In this document: one piece after another, positions 15,785 through 24,180 of the stretch
Position numbering within the stretch: the stretch's first letter is position 1
Layout of the letters: each line of letters opens with the position of its first letter
NCBI GenBank assembly: GCA_937868205.1
Contig: CALMMC010000087.1
Location: 1-24,266, forward strand
Direction of reading: 5' to 3'
DNA from: JAAZPG01 sp012797375
GTDB lineage: Bacteria > Acidobacteriota > Aminicenantia > Aminicenantales > UBA4085
Length of the DNA: 24,266 bases
Notes under the pieces: generated by a model
Seen by the model: the letters and a program-made list of their open reading frames with translations, nothing else
Told to the model about the DNA's origin: nothing
Databases searched by the model: none
Program-made: the position numbers and the translations under genes

Positions 15785-16417
15785 ATGAACGAGGCTTTGA
15801 AATCCCTGAAAGACCGGCTCCGACGGCCCCTTCCGGGACCTCCCGCCCAGCTTCGGATGATGCCCCTCCCCCCGCCGCCCGGCCAGAAGACCTACGCCGA
15901 GGCCGGGGGCGACTGTCTTCCCGGGGCGGTCCTCGCCCTTCTTTATCCCCGGAACGGGAACATCCATCTCGTTTTCATCCGAAGGCCGCAAAACGTCGTT
16001 CATCACAAGGGACAGATCGCTTTCCCGGGAGGCCACGTGGAAACCGGCGAGACGCCGGCCGAGGCGGCCGTTCGAGAAGCGATGGAGGAAATCGGCGTCG
16101 TCCCCTCCACCCTCCGCCTCCTTGGGGCCCTGACGCCGTTGTACATCCCCCCCAGCGGATACTGCATCTATCCGTTCGTCGCCGAAACGGACGTCCCGCC
16201 GGCCTTCGTGCCCCAAGCCGGGGAAGTCGATGAAATCATCGAGGCGCCGCTCGCCGATCTTCTCGACGAGCACAACCTCCGCCGGGAAACGTGGACGTTC
16301 GAGACCGGCCCGCGGCTCGTCCCCTTCTTCGCCGTCGGCCCCCACAAGATCTGGGGGGCGACGGCCATGGTTCTCTCCGAGTTTTTGGAAATCCTCCGGC
16401 CGCCCGACGGCCGATGA
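15785..16417 (+). CDS. Nudix hydrolase, CoA-pyrophosphatase (NudL) type
   Basis: 210 residues. The Nudix box is perfect: G83-x5-E89-x7-R97-E98-A-M-E101-E102-I-G104-V105. It is preceded by KGQIAFPGG (75-83), typical of the CoA-pyrophosphatase subgroup, and LPGPPAQLRMMP (16-27) also matches that subgroup's N-terminus, supporting the chosen start. Likely reaction: hydrolysis of CoA or acyl-CoA at the pyrophosphate to 3',5'-ADP and phosphopantetheine, with Mg or Mn. The exact substrate is inferred. Cytoplasmic. There is no ribosome-binding site; the -10 box placement suggests a leaderless message. The exported peptidase gene follows after 41 nt on the same strand and is probably co-transcribed. 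Confidence 0.92.
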   Translation: MNEALKSLKDRLRRPLPGPPAQLRMMPLPPPPGQKTYAEAGGDCLPGAVLALLYPRNGNIHLVFIRRPQNVVHHKGQIAFPGGHVETGETPAEAAVREAMEEIGVVPSTLRLLGALTPLYIPPSGYCIYPFVAETDVPPAFVPQAGEVDEIIEAPLADLLDEHNLRRETWTFETGPRLVPFFAVGPHKIWGATAMVLSEFLEILRPPDGR

Positions 16418-16458
16418 ACGCCCCCTTCGGCCATGCCGAGAAAAGGAGAAAAAATCCG

Positions 16459-18582
16459 ATGAAAAAGATCCTCCTGTTCGTTCTCATTCTTGCCGCGGTG
16501 ATCGTCGCCGCCGTTTTCGCCCGCCCGCCGCAGACGGCCGCCGAGGCCAACCCCTTCCTGGTTGAATGGACGACGCCGTTTGAGACCCCCCCGTTCGACC
16601 TGATCAAGGAGGCCCACTTCCTGCCCGCGTTCCGGGAAGCGATGGCCCGGCAGAAGAACGAGGTCGCGGCCCTCACCTCCTCGGCCGAGCCGCCGACCTT
16701 CGCCAACACGGTCGAAGCCCTGGAACACAGCGGGGCGCTGCTGAGGAGAGTCGCTTACGTCTTTTTCGCCCTGACCAACAATCACACCAACCCCGAGCTT
16801 CAACAAATCGAGGCCGAGCTGGCCCCTCTTCTCTCCAAACACTCCGACGACATCTCCCTCGATCCGAAGCTGTTCGAGCGGGTCAAAGCCGTCTACGAGA
16901 AGAAAGACGGGTTCGGTCTCAGCCCCGAGCAGGCCCGGCTGCTTGATTTGACCTACAAGAATTTCGTCCGCAGCGGAGCCGCCCTGGACGAAGCGAAAAA
17001 AGCCGAGCTCCGCAAGGTCAACGAGGAGCTGGCCGTTCTGAACCAAAAGTTCGGCCAGAACGTCCTGGCCGAAGACAACGGCTTCACCCTCGTTCTCGAC
17101 AAGAAGGAGGACTTGGCCGGACTTCCGGAAGGCGTCATCGCCGGAGCGGCCGAGGCCGCCAAGGAGCTGGGACAGGAAGGCCGCTGGGTGTTCTCCCTCC
17201 ACAAGCCGTCCTGCATTCCCTTTTTCCAGTATTCCTCCCGCCGCGACCTGCGGGAAAAGCTCTTCAAGGCCTTCATCAGCCGGGGAGCCAACGGCAACGC
17301 GGCCGACAACCGGGCCATCGCTTCGAAAATCGCCGCCCTGCGGGTGACCCAAGCCAACCTTCTCGGCTACCCGACCCACGCCGATTACGTCCTCGAGGTG
17401 AACATGGCCAAGACGCCCGCCGGCGTCTACAAGCTCCTCGACCAGGTTTGGACGCCGGCCCGGGAGATGGCTCAAAAGGAAGCCCGCGAGCTTGAGGCGT
17501 TGATGAACAAGGACGGCGTGGCCGGAAAGCTCGAGCCCTGGGACTGGTGGTACTACGCCGACAAGTTGAAAAAAGCCAAGTACGACCTCGACGACGAGGC
17601 CCTGCGGCCGTATTTCGAGCTCAAGGCCGTCCGGCAAGGGGCCTTCGACACGGCCGGCAAGCTCTGGGGGTTGACGTTCACGACCCGGACCGACATTCCG
17701 GTCTACCATCCGGACGTCGAGGTCTTCGAAGTCAAGGAAGCCGACGGGCGCCACGTCGGCATTCTCTATTCAGACTACTTCCCGCGGCCGTCCAAGCGGG
17801 GCGGAGCCTGGTCGAGCGCGATCCGGATGCAGTCGATCCAAGACGGCCGGCGCGTCACGCCGATCGTCTACAACGTCGGCAATTTCACCAAGCCGACGGC
17901 CGACCAGCCGTCCTTGATCACCTTCGAGGAGGCCCTGACGCTTTTCCATGAATTCGGCCACGCCCTCCAGGACCTCTTGTCCGATGTGACCTACGAGTCG
18001 ATCGGCGGGACGAGCGTCCCCCGCGATTTCGTCGAGCTCTGCTCCCAGATCATGGAGAACTGGGCGGCCGATCCCGAGGTGATCAAGACCTACGCCAAGC
18101 ACTACCGGACCGGCGAGCCGATCCCCCGGGATCTTCTGGACAAGATCGAAAAAACCGGGCAGTTCAACCAGGGCTTCACAACCGTCGAGTTCGAATCCGC
18201 CTGTTACCTCGACATGGCCTGGCATACGCTGACCGAGGCCGCCCCCCAGGACGCCGCCGCTTTCGAGGACGCCCTTCTCAAAAAGATCGGAATGATCCCC
18301 GAAATCATCGTCCGGTACCGAACCCCGTATTTCGCCCATATCTTCTCGGGCGGATATTCGGCCGGGTACTACAGCTACCTCTGGAGCGAAGTCCTGGACA
18401 AGGACGCCTTCCAGGCATTCAAGGAGACGAGCCTTTTTGATCCGAAGACGGCCCAAAGCTTCCGCGAGAACATCCTCTCCAGGGGCAACACCCGGGAAGC
18501 GATGGATTCCTACAAGGCTTTCCGGGGGCGCGAGCCGAAAGTCGAAGCCCTGCTCAAAGCCCGCGGTCTTTTGAAAAACTGA
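16459..18582 (+). CDS. dcp: Exported M3-family metallopeptidase (peptidyl-dipeptidase Dcp-like)
   Basis: 707 residues. The zinc site is complete: H497-E498-F-G-H501 with third ligand E526 in PRDFVELCSQ, at the same 29-residue spacing as in E. coli Dcp from memory. The substrate-side block HIFSGGYSAGYYSYLW starts at H627, typical of Dcp/oligopeptidase A. Reaction: removal of dipeptides from the C-terminus of short peptides, or oligopeptide cleavage. The N-terminus (2-22: KKILLFVLILAAVIVAAVFA) is a signal peptide or anchor, so unlike cytoplasmic OpdA it should work in the periplasm or at the membrane. Start at 16459 has AAAAGGAG 10 nt upstream; the open frame continues upstream into the Nudix gene but that part is a shadow. 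Followed by an intrinsic terminator. Confidence 0.95.
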   Translation: MKKILLFVLILAAVIVAAVFARPPQTAAEANPFLVEWTTPFETPPFDLIKEAHFLPAFREAMARQKNEVAALTSSAEPPTFANTVEALEHSGALLRRVAYVFFALTNNHTNPELQQIEAELAPLLSKHSDDISLDPKLFERVKAVYEKKDGFGLSPEQARLLDLTYKNFVRSGAALDEAKKAELRKVNEELAVLNQKFGQNVLAEDNGFTLVLDKKEDLAGLPEGVIAGAAEAAKELGQEGRWVFSLHKPSCIPFFQYSSRRDLREKLFKAFISRGANGNAADNRAIASKIAALRVTQANLLGYPTHADYVLEVNMAKTPAGVYKLLDQVWTPAREMAQKEARELEALMNKDGVAGKLEPWDWWYYADKLKKAKYDLDDEALRPYFELKAVRQGAFDTAGKLWGLTFTTRTDIPVYHPDVEVFEVKEADGRHVGILYSDYFPRPSKRGGAWSSAIRMQSIQDGRRVTPIVYNVGNFTKPTADQPSLITFEEALTLFHEFGHALQDLLSDVTYESIGGTSVPRDFVELCSQIMENWAADPEVIKTYAKHYRTGEPIPRDLLDKIEKTGQFNQGFTTVEFESACYLDMAWHTLTEAAPQDAAAFEDALLKKIGMIPEIIVRYRTPYFAHIFSGGYSAGYYSYLWSEVLDKDAFQAFKETSLFDPKTAQSFRENILSRGNTREAMDSYKAFRGREPKVEALLKARGLLKN

Positions 18583-18602
18583 ATCGCGCGACCGCTTTCC
18601 CC

Positions 18603-18635
18603 GGGGGAAGGCCTTCGGGCCTTCCCCCTTTTTTT
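18603..18635 (+). terminator. Rho-independent terminator after the M3 peptidase gene
   Basis: Perfect 11-bp stem GGGGGAAGGCC / GGCCTTCCCCC around a TTCG tetraloop, followed by seven T residues (18629-18635), 20 nt after the peptidase stop codon. Confidence 0.95.
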
Positions 18636-18694
18636 CCGCCGCTCCGGCCCGCTTTCTTGACACGGAGCAAATCATGCTTGCCGCGATTCTCCTC

Positions 18695-18723
18695 TTGACA
18701 AAACATAGAAATCCACACAAAAT
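18695..18723 (+). promoter_or_regulatory. Probable promoter of the PilZ/LuxD-like gene and hybrid kinase
   Basis: TTGACA (18695-18700), 17-nt spacer, CAAAAT (18718-18723, 4 of 6). It lies in the AT-richest part of the window (about 18690-18760). Nearby are a perfect 10-bp palindrome CAACATGTTG (18733-18742) and an inverted pair ACAAAAC (18698-18704) / GTTTTGT (18751-18757), which may be regulator sites. A second TTGACA at 18657 has no matching -10. Confidence 0.5.
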
Positions 18724-18828
18724 ACTGTATATCAACATGTTGGACCCTAGGTTTTGTGGACATGGGGGCTCATTCATCCGATTTTATTCTCTTGACTCTC
18801 CGTCAATTTTCCCTCCCCGGAAACCGTG

Positions 18829-21800
18829 ATGCCCGAAATCCGGCCGGAAGACTCAACGACATCCTCCCGTCTGAGAGTCCTCGCCGTCGACGGCCGCCCC
18901 GGCCGCCTTCATTCCTTCAAAAAAGCGTTGAACGGAAACGCCGATCTGATCGCCGCGGCGGGCCCGTTGGAGGCTTTTTACTGGGCGGAGAAGCTCCAGA
19001 CGGTCGATTGCCTGATCCTCCGTGACCCGGCTTCCATCTCCGCCGAGCCGGGGGCGTTTCTCCGGTCCCTTCTCCAATCGTTCCAGAGCACGGAACGGAT
19101 GGTCAAGATCGTGGTCGCCGGACCGGAAGAGGCCGCCGCCCTTCGCCGGTCGCTCCTGATCTCGCCCTCCGACCTCGTTCTCGAGAGCCCGGTCGAAACG
19201 GAAGCTCTCTGTCTGGAGGTCCGGAAGCGCTTGTCCCGGCTGGCCGTGGAAAAGAGGGCCGTTGTCCGCATTCCCATTTCCGAGAAAAATCCCATCCGCG
19301 TCGAAATCGAGGGCGGCGGCGGACCGGCCGTCGTGCGCGACCTGAGCGAAACAGGCATGTTTCTCCAAACGGCGGCCGGCCTGGGCGTCGGGGCGAGGCG
19401 TCCATTCGTCCTTCAAGTCGCCGACGGCGAATGCTGGAAAGTCGAGGGAATCGTCGTCCGCTCCGGAGAGGGCGAGGGAGGCGTCGGCATCGCCTTCCGC
19501 CCGGCCGACGAGGAGGCCCGCCGGAAAATCTTCTCCCGCCTGGCCGAGACCGTTTCCCCCAAGGACCTGGCCGAGCTCAAGCTCCGCTATCCGGAGCTTC
19601 ACACCTCGGCCATGGTCGCCTTCTCCTCCCCGGATAAAATCCGGGAGCTGCTCGCCGGAGCCCGGCGGGCCCGGACGGAAATCACCGCCCTTCCCGCCCA
19701 TGTCCGACAGCCGGCGACCCTCACTCTCGAACACGTCGACCCCGGGAGAATCTGCGTCCTGAGCGGTAAAACCCTCAACCTCCGCTTCAAGACCGGAGAC
19801 CCCGTCTTCATGTCCTTCCAATCCGGATATGCCACGTATAATTTCGAAACAACGGTCCGGCGCCTCGGCGAGAACGGCGATTTCCTCGAGTGCTTCTATC
19901 CCCGGATCCTCTTCTACTCGGAAAAACGCTCCTTGAAGAGGGAATCGCCCCAAGACGGTCTCCGCCTGGAGCTGGTTCTCCCGCCCCCGTTTTCGGCCGG
20001 GATCTCGGGTCCGGTCGTCGACCTCTCGGATACCGGGGCCAGCTTCCTCGCCGATGCCGGCGGCTTGGCCCTGCTTCCCGGCACGCCCGTCGGCACCGTC
20101 CGGATCTTCGACAACGGCCGCCTGGTCCGGGAAGAGCGGGGCGAAATCCGCCACGCCGTCCGGACGGAAGAGGGCGGATCCCCGGCCTTCCGCTATGGGC
20201 TTCAGTTCGGCATCGGCCGCTTGAGCATCCAGGCGGTCCACCCCCACCGGCGCAGCACCGACGTCCCCCCCGCCGCGGCCGCCGAGCCGGGAAGCGGGGC
20301 CGATCCCGGGCTGCCGGACATACTCCGGGAGCTTTCTCATCATCCTCCCGCCGTCATCCGCCTGGAAAACGAGCGGGGGGAGGAAATCGCCGGCCTCTTG
20401 AACACATCGTACCCGCCGGACGGAAATCCCGTTCCCGTCGTGATCATCCCGCCCGCTTTCGGGAAAACGAAGGAAACGTTGTTCGGCCTGGCGTTGACCC
20501 TGGTCGAAAATTTCCGCCGGGCCGGCCGTCCGCTGGCGGTTTTCCGCTATGACGGAATCCGCTGCAAAGGCGAAAGCCATAAGGATCCCGAGGCGGCCGA
20601 GCCGCCGTTCGAAATGGTCGACTCCAGCCTCAGCCAGGGAGCGGCGGACTTGAAAACGGTCCTGGAATGGCTGGAGATGAATCCCACGATCAAGGCCGGT
20701 CCGGTGATCCTGGCGACGTTCTCGCTTTCCGCCTTGGAAGCCCGGATCGCCCTCCGCGACCCCGCCGTGCGCCGGCGCGTGCATTATTGGATCGCCTGCA
20801 TGGGCACGCTGGAATTCCGCGACCTGATGAACCGCGTCAACTGCGGGCTCGACCTGCTCGAGCAGCACCAGCTGGGCATCGATCTCGGGGTCATTCCCAT
20901 CCTCGGCAACTTGGTCAAAATGAGGCATTACGCGGCCGACGTGGTCGCCTCCGGGGTAGCGACCCTCGACCAAGCCCGGGAAGACATGCGCCATCTCAAC
21001 CTCCCGGTCACTTGGATCTACGGAAAACACGATAATTGGGTCAAAGCCGAGTTCGTCCGGGACGTCATGAGCATCAAGGCCGAGGCTTCCCGGGAAGTCT
21101 TTTCCGTTCCCTTGGGACATAACGCCCGGAATTCCGAGGAAGCCCTCCGGCTGTTTGGGACGGTCACCTCCCTTGTCCACCGCTTCCTTCACGGGATGAT
21201 GATCGAGGCGATCCCGCCGGAGCGGAAGAATCTCGAATTTCTGCGGCGGGCGGAGAAGGATCGTCTCCCGGGCCGGGTTTTAAAAAACAAACACGCCTAT
21301 TGGACCCATTACTTGGTGGGGGAAAAAGGCCTTCTCGGCTTCGACACGATGGCCTTGTCGGACGATTACGTCCGGCTCATGGAGGATCAGCGCAAGGCCT
21401 TGGATTTCGATCCGGAAGACCGGTTCCTCGACCTGGGGGGCGGCACGGGGAATTTCATCGCCCACATCCTCCAAAGCGGAGGCCCTCTGCCCACAAAGCT
21501 GGTTCTGGCCGACCTGGTCCCGGAGGCGCTGGCCCGGGCTTACGACAAGCTGACCTCCCTCGAGCCCTCGCTGAAGGACGCCGGCCGGCTGTCCGTCCTG
21601 GGCCTCGACGCCGAATTGAACCGTTTTATCCCCGTCCGGAGGCTCCTCGCCGGCGAAATCGGGCGGTTCGAAGAATTGGCCGAGCAGATCGAAAACCTGC
21701 CTCTCCAATCCGCCCTCCGGATCGACGCGGCCTACTCTCCCCGCCTTCACCGGATCCTCCGGGGCGAGGAAATCACTCCGGAGACGGATCGGTTTCTGAA

Positions 21801-22368
21801 AAGCACCTTCGAGCTGGCCGAAGGCCGCGTCATCCGCGACTTCAATCTGGCCGCCCGCCGCGCCGCCGGCCTGGCCCCGGGGCACCCGGCTTTCCGCAAG
21901 CTCGCTTTCCCCGGCGGCCGGGAAACCGCTTTCTTTCTGCCGTTCAAGGAAGGGCGATTCGACAAGATCCTGATGAGCCTCGTCCTGTCCTACATTTTCA
22001 ACCCGGTCGAAACCCTCCGGGAAGTCCGCCGCATCATCGCCCCCGGGGGGCGCCTCGTCCTGTCGAGCATGCGGCCGGATACCGACGCGTCCGGCTTGTT
22101 CACCCGGCTTTTGGAAAAGATCGAAGCGGCGCCGGAGGACGCGCTCCCCATTCCCGGTCCGAAAAGCCGGATCCTCGACTCGATGCGATCGTTTCTCAAC
22201 GATGCCCAGGCTCTCGTGGATCTGGAGGAAGCCGGGACATTCGATTTCTTCGATCCCGGCAAGCTGGAGCTTCTCTTGGGAGAATCGGGCTGGACTCAGG
22301 TCGAGATCCTGCCTTCCTTCGGGACCCCTCCTCAGGGATACGTCGTCGTCGCCAAACCGAGGAACTGA
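18829..22368 (+). CDS. Multidomain protein: pseudo-receiver, two PilZ modules, LuxD-like acyltransferase domain, SAM methyltransferase
   Basis: 1179 residues. About 14-135: receiver-like domain without the full acidic pair and with E119 where the conserved Lys should be. About 142-240: PilZ with R143-x3-R147 and D171-L-S-E-T-G176. About 285-365: YcgR-N-like strands, then a second PilZ with R367-x3-R371 and D398-L-S-D-T-G403. Both c-di-GMP motifs are intact. About 505-800: alpha/beta hydrolase resembling LuxD acyltransferase, with nucleophile S632 (FSLSALEARIA), D735 (HDNWVKAEFV) and H764. About 820-1179: class I methyltransferase with DLGGGTG (868-874), D895, and LPFKEGRFDKI and APGGRLVLSS, split by an insertion at about 932-1035. 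No signal peptide, so cytoplasmic. Start: ATG at 18829 (GTG at 18826 possible), with only a weak GGAAA site. Probable role: c-di-GMP-controlled acyl transfer or hydrolysis plus methylation; substrates unknown. A hybrid kinase follows after one base. Confidence 0.85.
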   Translation: MPEIRPEDSTTSSRLRVLAVDGRPGRLHSFKKALNGNADLIAAAGPLEAFYWAEKLQTVDCLILRDPASISAEPGAFLRSLLQSFQSTERMVKIVVAGPEEAAALRRSLLISPSDLVLESPVETEALCLEVRKRLSRLAVEKRAVVRIPISEKNPIRVEIEGGGGPAVVRDLSETGMFLQTAAGLGVGARRPFVLQVADGECWKVEGIVVRSGEGEGGVGIAFRPADEEARRKIFSRLAETVSPKDLAELKLRYPELHTSAMVAFSSPDKIRELLAGARRARTEITALPAHVRQPATLTLEHVDPGRICVLSGKTLNLRFKTGDPVFMSFQSGYATYNFETTVRRLGENGDFLECFYPRILFYSEKRSLKRESPQDGLRLELVLPPPFSAGISGPVVDLSDTGASFLADAGGLALLPGTPVGTVRIFDNGRLVREERGEIRHAVRTEEGGSPAFRYGLQFGIGRLSIQAVHPHRRSTDVPPAAAAEPGSGADPGLPDILRELSHHPPAVIRLENERGEEIAGLLNTSYPPDGNPVPVVIIPPAFGKTKETLFGLALTLVENFRRAGRPLAVFRYDGIRCKGESHKDPEAAEPPFEMVDSSLSQGAADLKTVLEWLEMNPTIKAGPVILATFSLSALEARIALRDPAVRRRVHYWIACMGTLEFRDLMNRVNCGLDLLEQHQLGIDLGVIPILGNLVKMRHYAADVVASGVATLDQAREDMRHLNLPVTWIYGKHDNWVKAEFVRDVMSIKAEASREVFSVPLGHNARNSEEALRLFGTVTSLVHRFLHGMMIEAIPPERKNLEFLRRAEKDRLPGRVLKNKHAYWTHYLVGEKGLLGFDTMALSDDYVRLMEDQRKALDFDPEDRFLDLGGGTGNFIAHILQSGGPLPTKLVLADLVPEALARAYDKLTSLEPSLKDAGRLSVLGLDAELNRFIPVRRLLAGEIGRFEELAEQIENLPLQSALRIDAAYSPRLHRILRGEEITPETDRFLKSTFELAEGRVIRDFNLAARRAAGLAPGHPAFRKLAFPGGRETAFFLPFKEGRFDKILMSLVLSYIFNPVETLREVRRIIAPGGRLVLSSMRPDTDASGLFTRLLEKIEAAPEDALPIPGPKSRILDSMRSFLNDAQALVDLEEAGTFDFFDPGKLELLLGESGWTQVEILPSFGTPPQGYVVVAKPRN

Positions 22369-22369
22369 C

Positions 22370-24180
22370 ATGAGGAAAAAGGACAAGAGCCTCTTCGAGC
22401 GGCTGGGCGAGGAATACGACCTGCGCGGGCGCACCCAGTGGGTCATTTTCTTCAGCGCCATCCTCTTCGCGGCGTTCATCCTCCTTGACCGCTTGTACAC
22501 GCCGCCGATGTTTCACACGTTCCTCGTTATCCGCCTGGCCGTTCTCGCCGCTCACGGCGTGTTGTTCCTCATTCTTCGCCGGACGCGATCCAACCGCGGG
22601 GCGGAAATGGTCGCGATCGCCCTGACGGTCGTCGACGCCGGCGGGATCTCGATCATGATCCAGATGCTGGGCGGAGTCTCGACCGCCTACGTCCAGGGTT
22701 TGTACCTGGTCATCATGGGCGTCGTCGTCCTCGTTCCCCTGCGTTTCGCCGCCTCGGCTTCCTTGTACGCCTTGATCTGGCTCGGCACCGCCGTCCCCTC
22801 GATTTTCCGGCCGCCGGCCTCCGGCCTTCAGGAACGGGCGACGGTGTCCAACCTCTTTTTCTTCTCGTCCGTCATCATCCTGGGATTGATCGGTTCTTAT
22901 ATCATGGAAATCATGCGGGAACGGGAGATCACCGCCCGAACGCGGCTGGAGGAAACGACCGTCCAGCTGAGGGAATCGAACGAAAAGCTGAAAACCCTCG
23001 ACCAGGTGAAAATGCAGTTTTTCGCCAATGTCAACCACGAGCTCCGGACGCCGCTGACCTTGATGATCGCCCCGCTGAGCCCGATGATCCTGGCCCGGAT
23101 GGGCCCCGTCACCGACCTTCAGAAAGAAACGCTTGATTCCATCCGCCGCAACGGGTACCGCCTGCTCAAGCTCATCAACAACCTCCTGGATCTCAACAAG
23201 CTGGAGGCCGGGCGGATGCGGCTCCGGCCGAAAACCTTGGAATTCAACGATTACGTCGAAACCCTCCTCGCCTCGGTCAAGGTCCTGGCCGACCAAAAGA
23301 ACATCCGCCTGTTTTTCCAGCATCCCCTGACCGAAGTCGAGCTGACGATCGATCCCGATCAGTTCGAGAAGGTCGTTCTCAACCTGCTCTCCAACGCCTT
23401 GAAATTCACCCCGGAAAACGGCCGGATCACCCTGTATGTCGAGGAGCGCCCGGAAACCGTTCTCCTCACGGTGGAGGACACCGGCTCCGGTCTTCCGAGT
23501 CACATGCTCGAGGCCGTGTTCGACCGGTACCGTCAGGTGGAGGGGCCGTTCGCCCGGGCGGGGACGGGCATCGGCCTGGCCTTGGCCAAGGAGGTCGTCT
23601 CCCTCCACGGCGGATTGATCCGGGTCGAAAGCGAGCCGGGCGAGGGATCCCGATTCATCGTCGAGCTTCTCAAGGGAACCAAGCACTTCTCCGAAGAGGT
23701 CATGGACCGCCGCCTATCCGATCAGCCCGTCGCCTACCGGAAACGGGCGACCGACACCGAGCCGGAAGGCATCCGCGTCCAGGACATCATCTCCAACGTC
23801 CGGGATTTGCAGCTCATCGACCTGGAAAAGGTCGAATTTCCGATCACCCCGCCAGCGGAGCGCCGCCACGATTACCAGCTTCTGGTGATCGACGACAGTC
23901 CCGAGGTTCTCAAGCTGATGCATCTGCTGCTCAAGGATGAGTTCGACCTGGACTTCGCCCTGACCGGAGAGGACGGCCTGCGGATTCTTCATGAGCGCGG
24001 ACCGGACCTCGTCCTCAGCGACGTCATGATGCCCGGGATGGACGGCCATGAGCTCTGCCGGAGGATCAAGTCCGATGAGGCGGTCAGGCACACGCCCGTC
24101 CTTCTGGTGACCGCCCGGTCGGCCTCTGAAATGCTGGCCGCGGGCATGGAGTCCGGGGCCGACGATTACATCGTCAAGCC
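22370..24180 (+). CDS. Six-TM hybrid histidine kinase, 3' end replaced by adapter
   Basis: Genomic sequence supports 603 codons plus two bases. Six hydrophobic helices lie at about 24-40, 50-69, 80-100, 107-124, 127-145 and 160-180, a MASE-like integral-membrane sensor. A coiled coil (185-212) leads to HisKA with phospho-His H223 (NVNHELRTPL). HATPase: N342 in LLSNALKF, DTGSG (370-374), GTGIGLALA (398-406). After a linker comes a receiver with D508/D509 and phosphoacceptor D551 (VLSDVMMPG), ending at V602-K603-P604 where adapter begins. The open frame continues through the adapter, but those residues are artefact. The true C-terminus is missing and may include an output domain. The start is 1 nt after the upstream stop, with GAGGA before it, so translation is probably coupled with the PilZ/LuxD-like protein. 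Confidence 0.9.

Noticed and set aside
16168..17754. Minus-strand open frame (528 codons) opposite the Nudix and M3 genes
   Set aside because: Spans two well-supported genes and their gap; low-complexity antisense translation.
18853..21192. Long minus-strand open frame (779 codons) opposite the PilZ/LuxD-like gene
   Set aside because: Antisense frame kept open by GC-rich codon bias; no recognisable domains, and the opposite strand has clear families across the same bases.
18829..22368. Bacterial bioluminescence (lux) operon
   Set aside because: Only a LuxD-like domain is seen; no luciferase subunits, acyl-CoA reductase or acyl-protein synthetase in the window.
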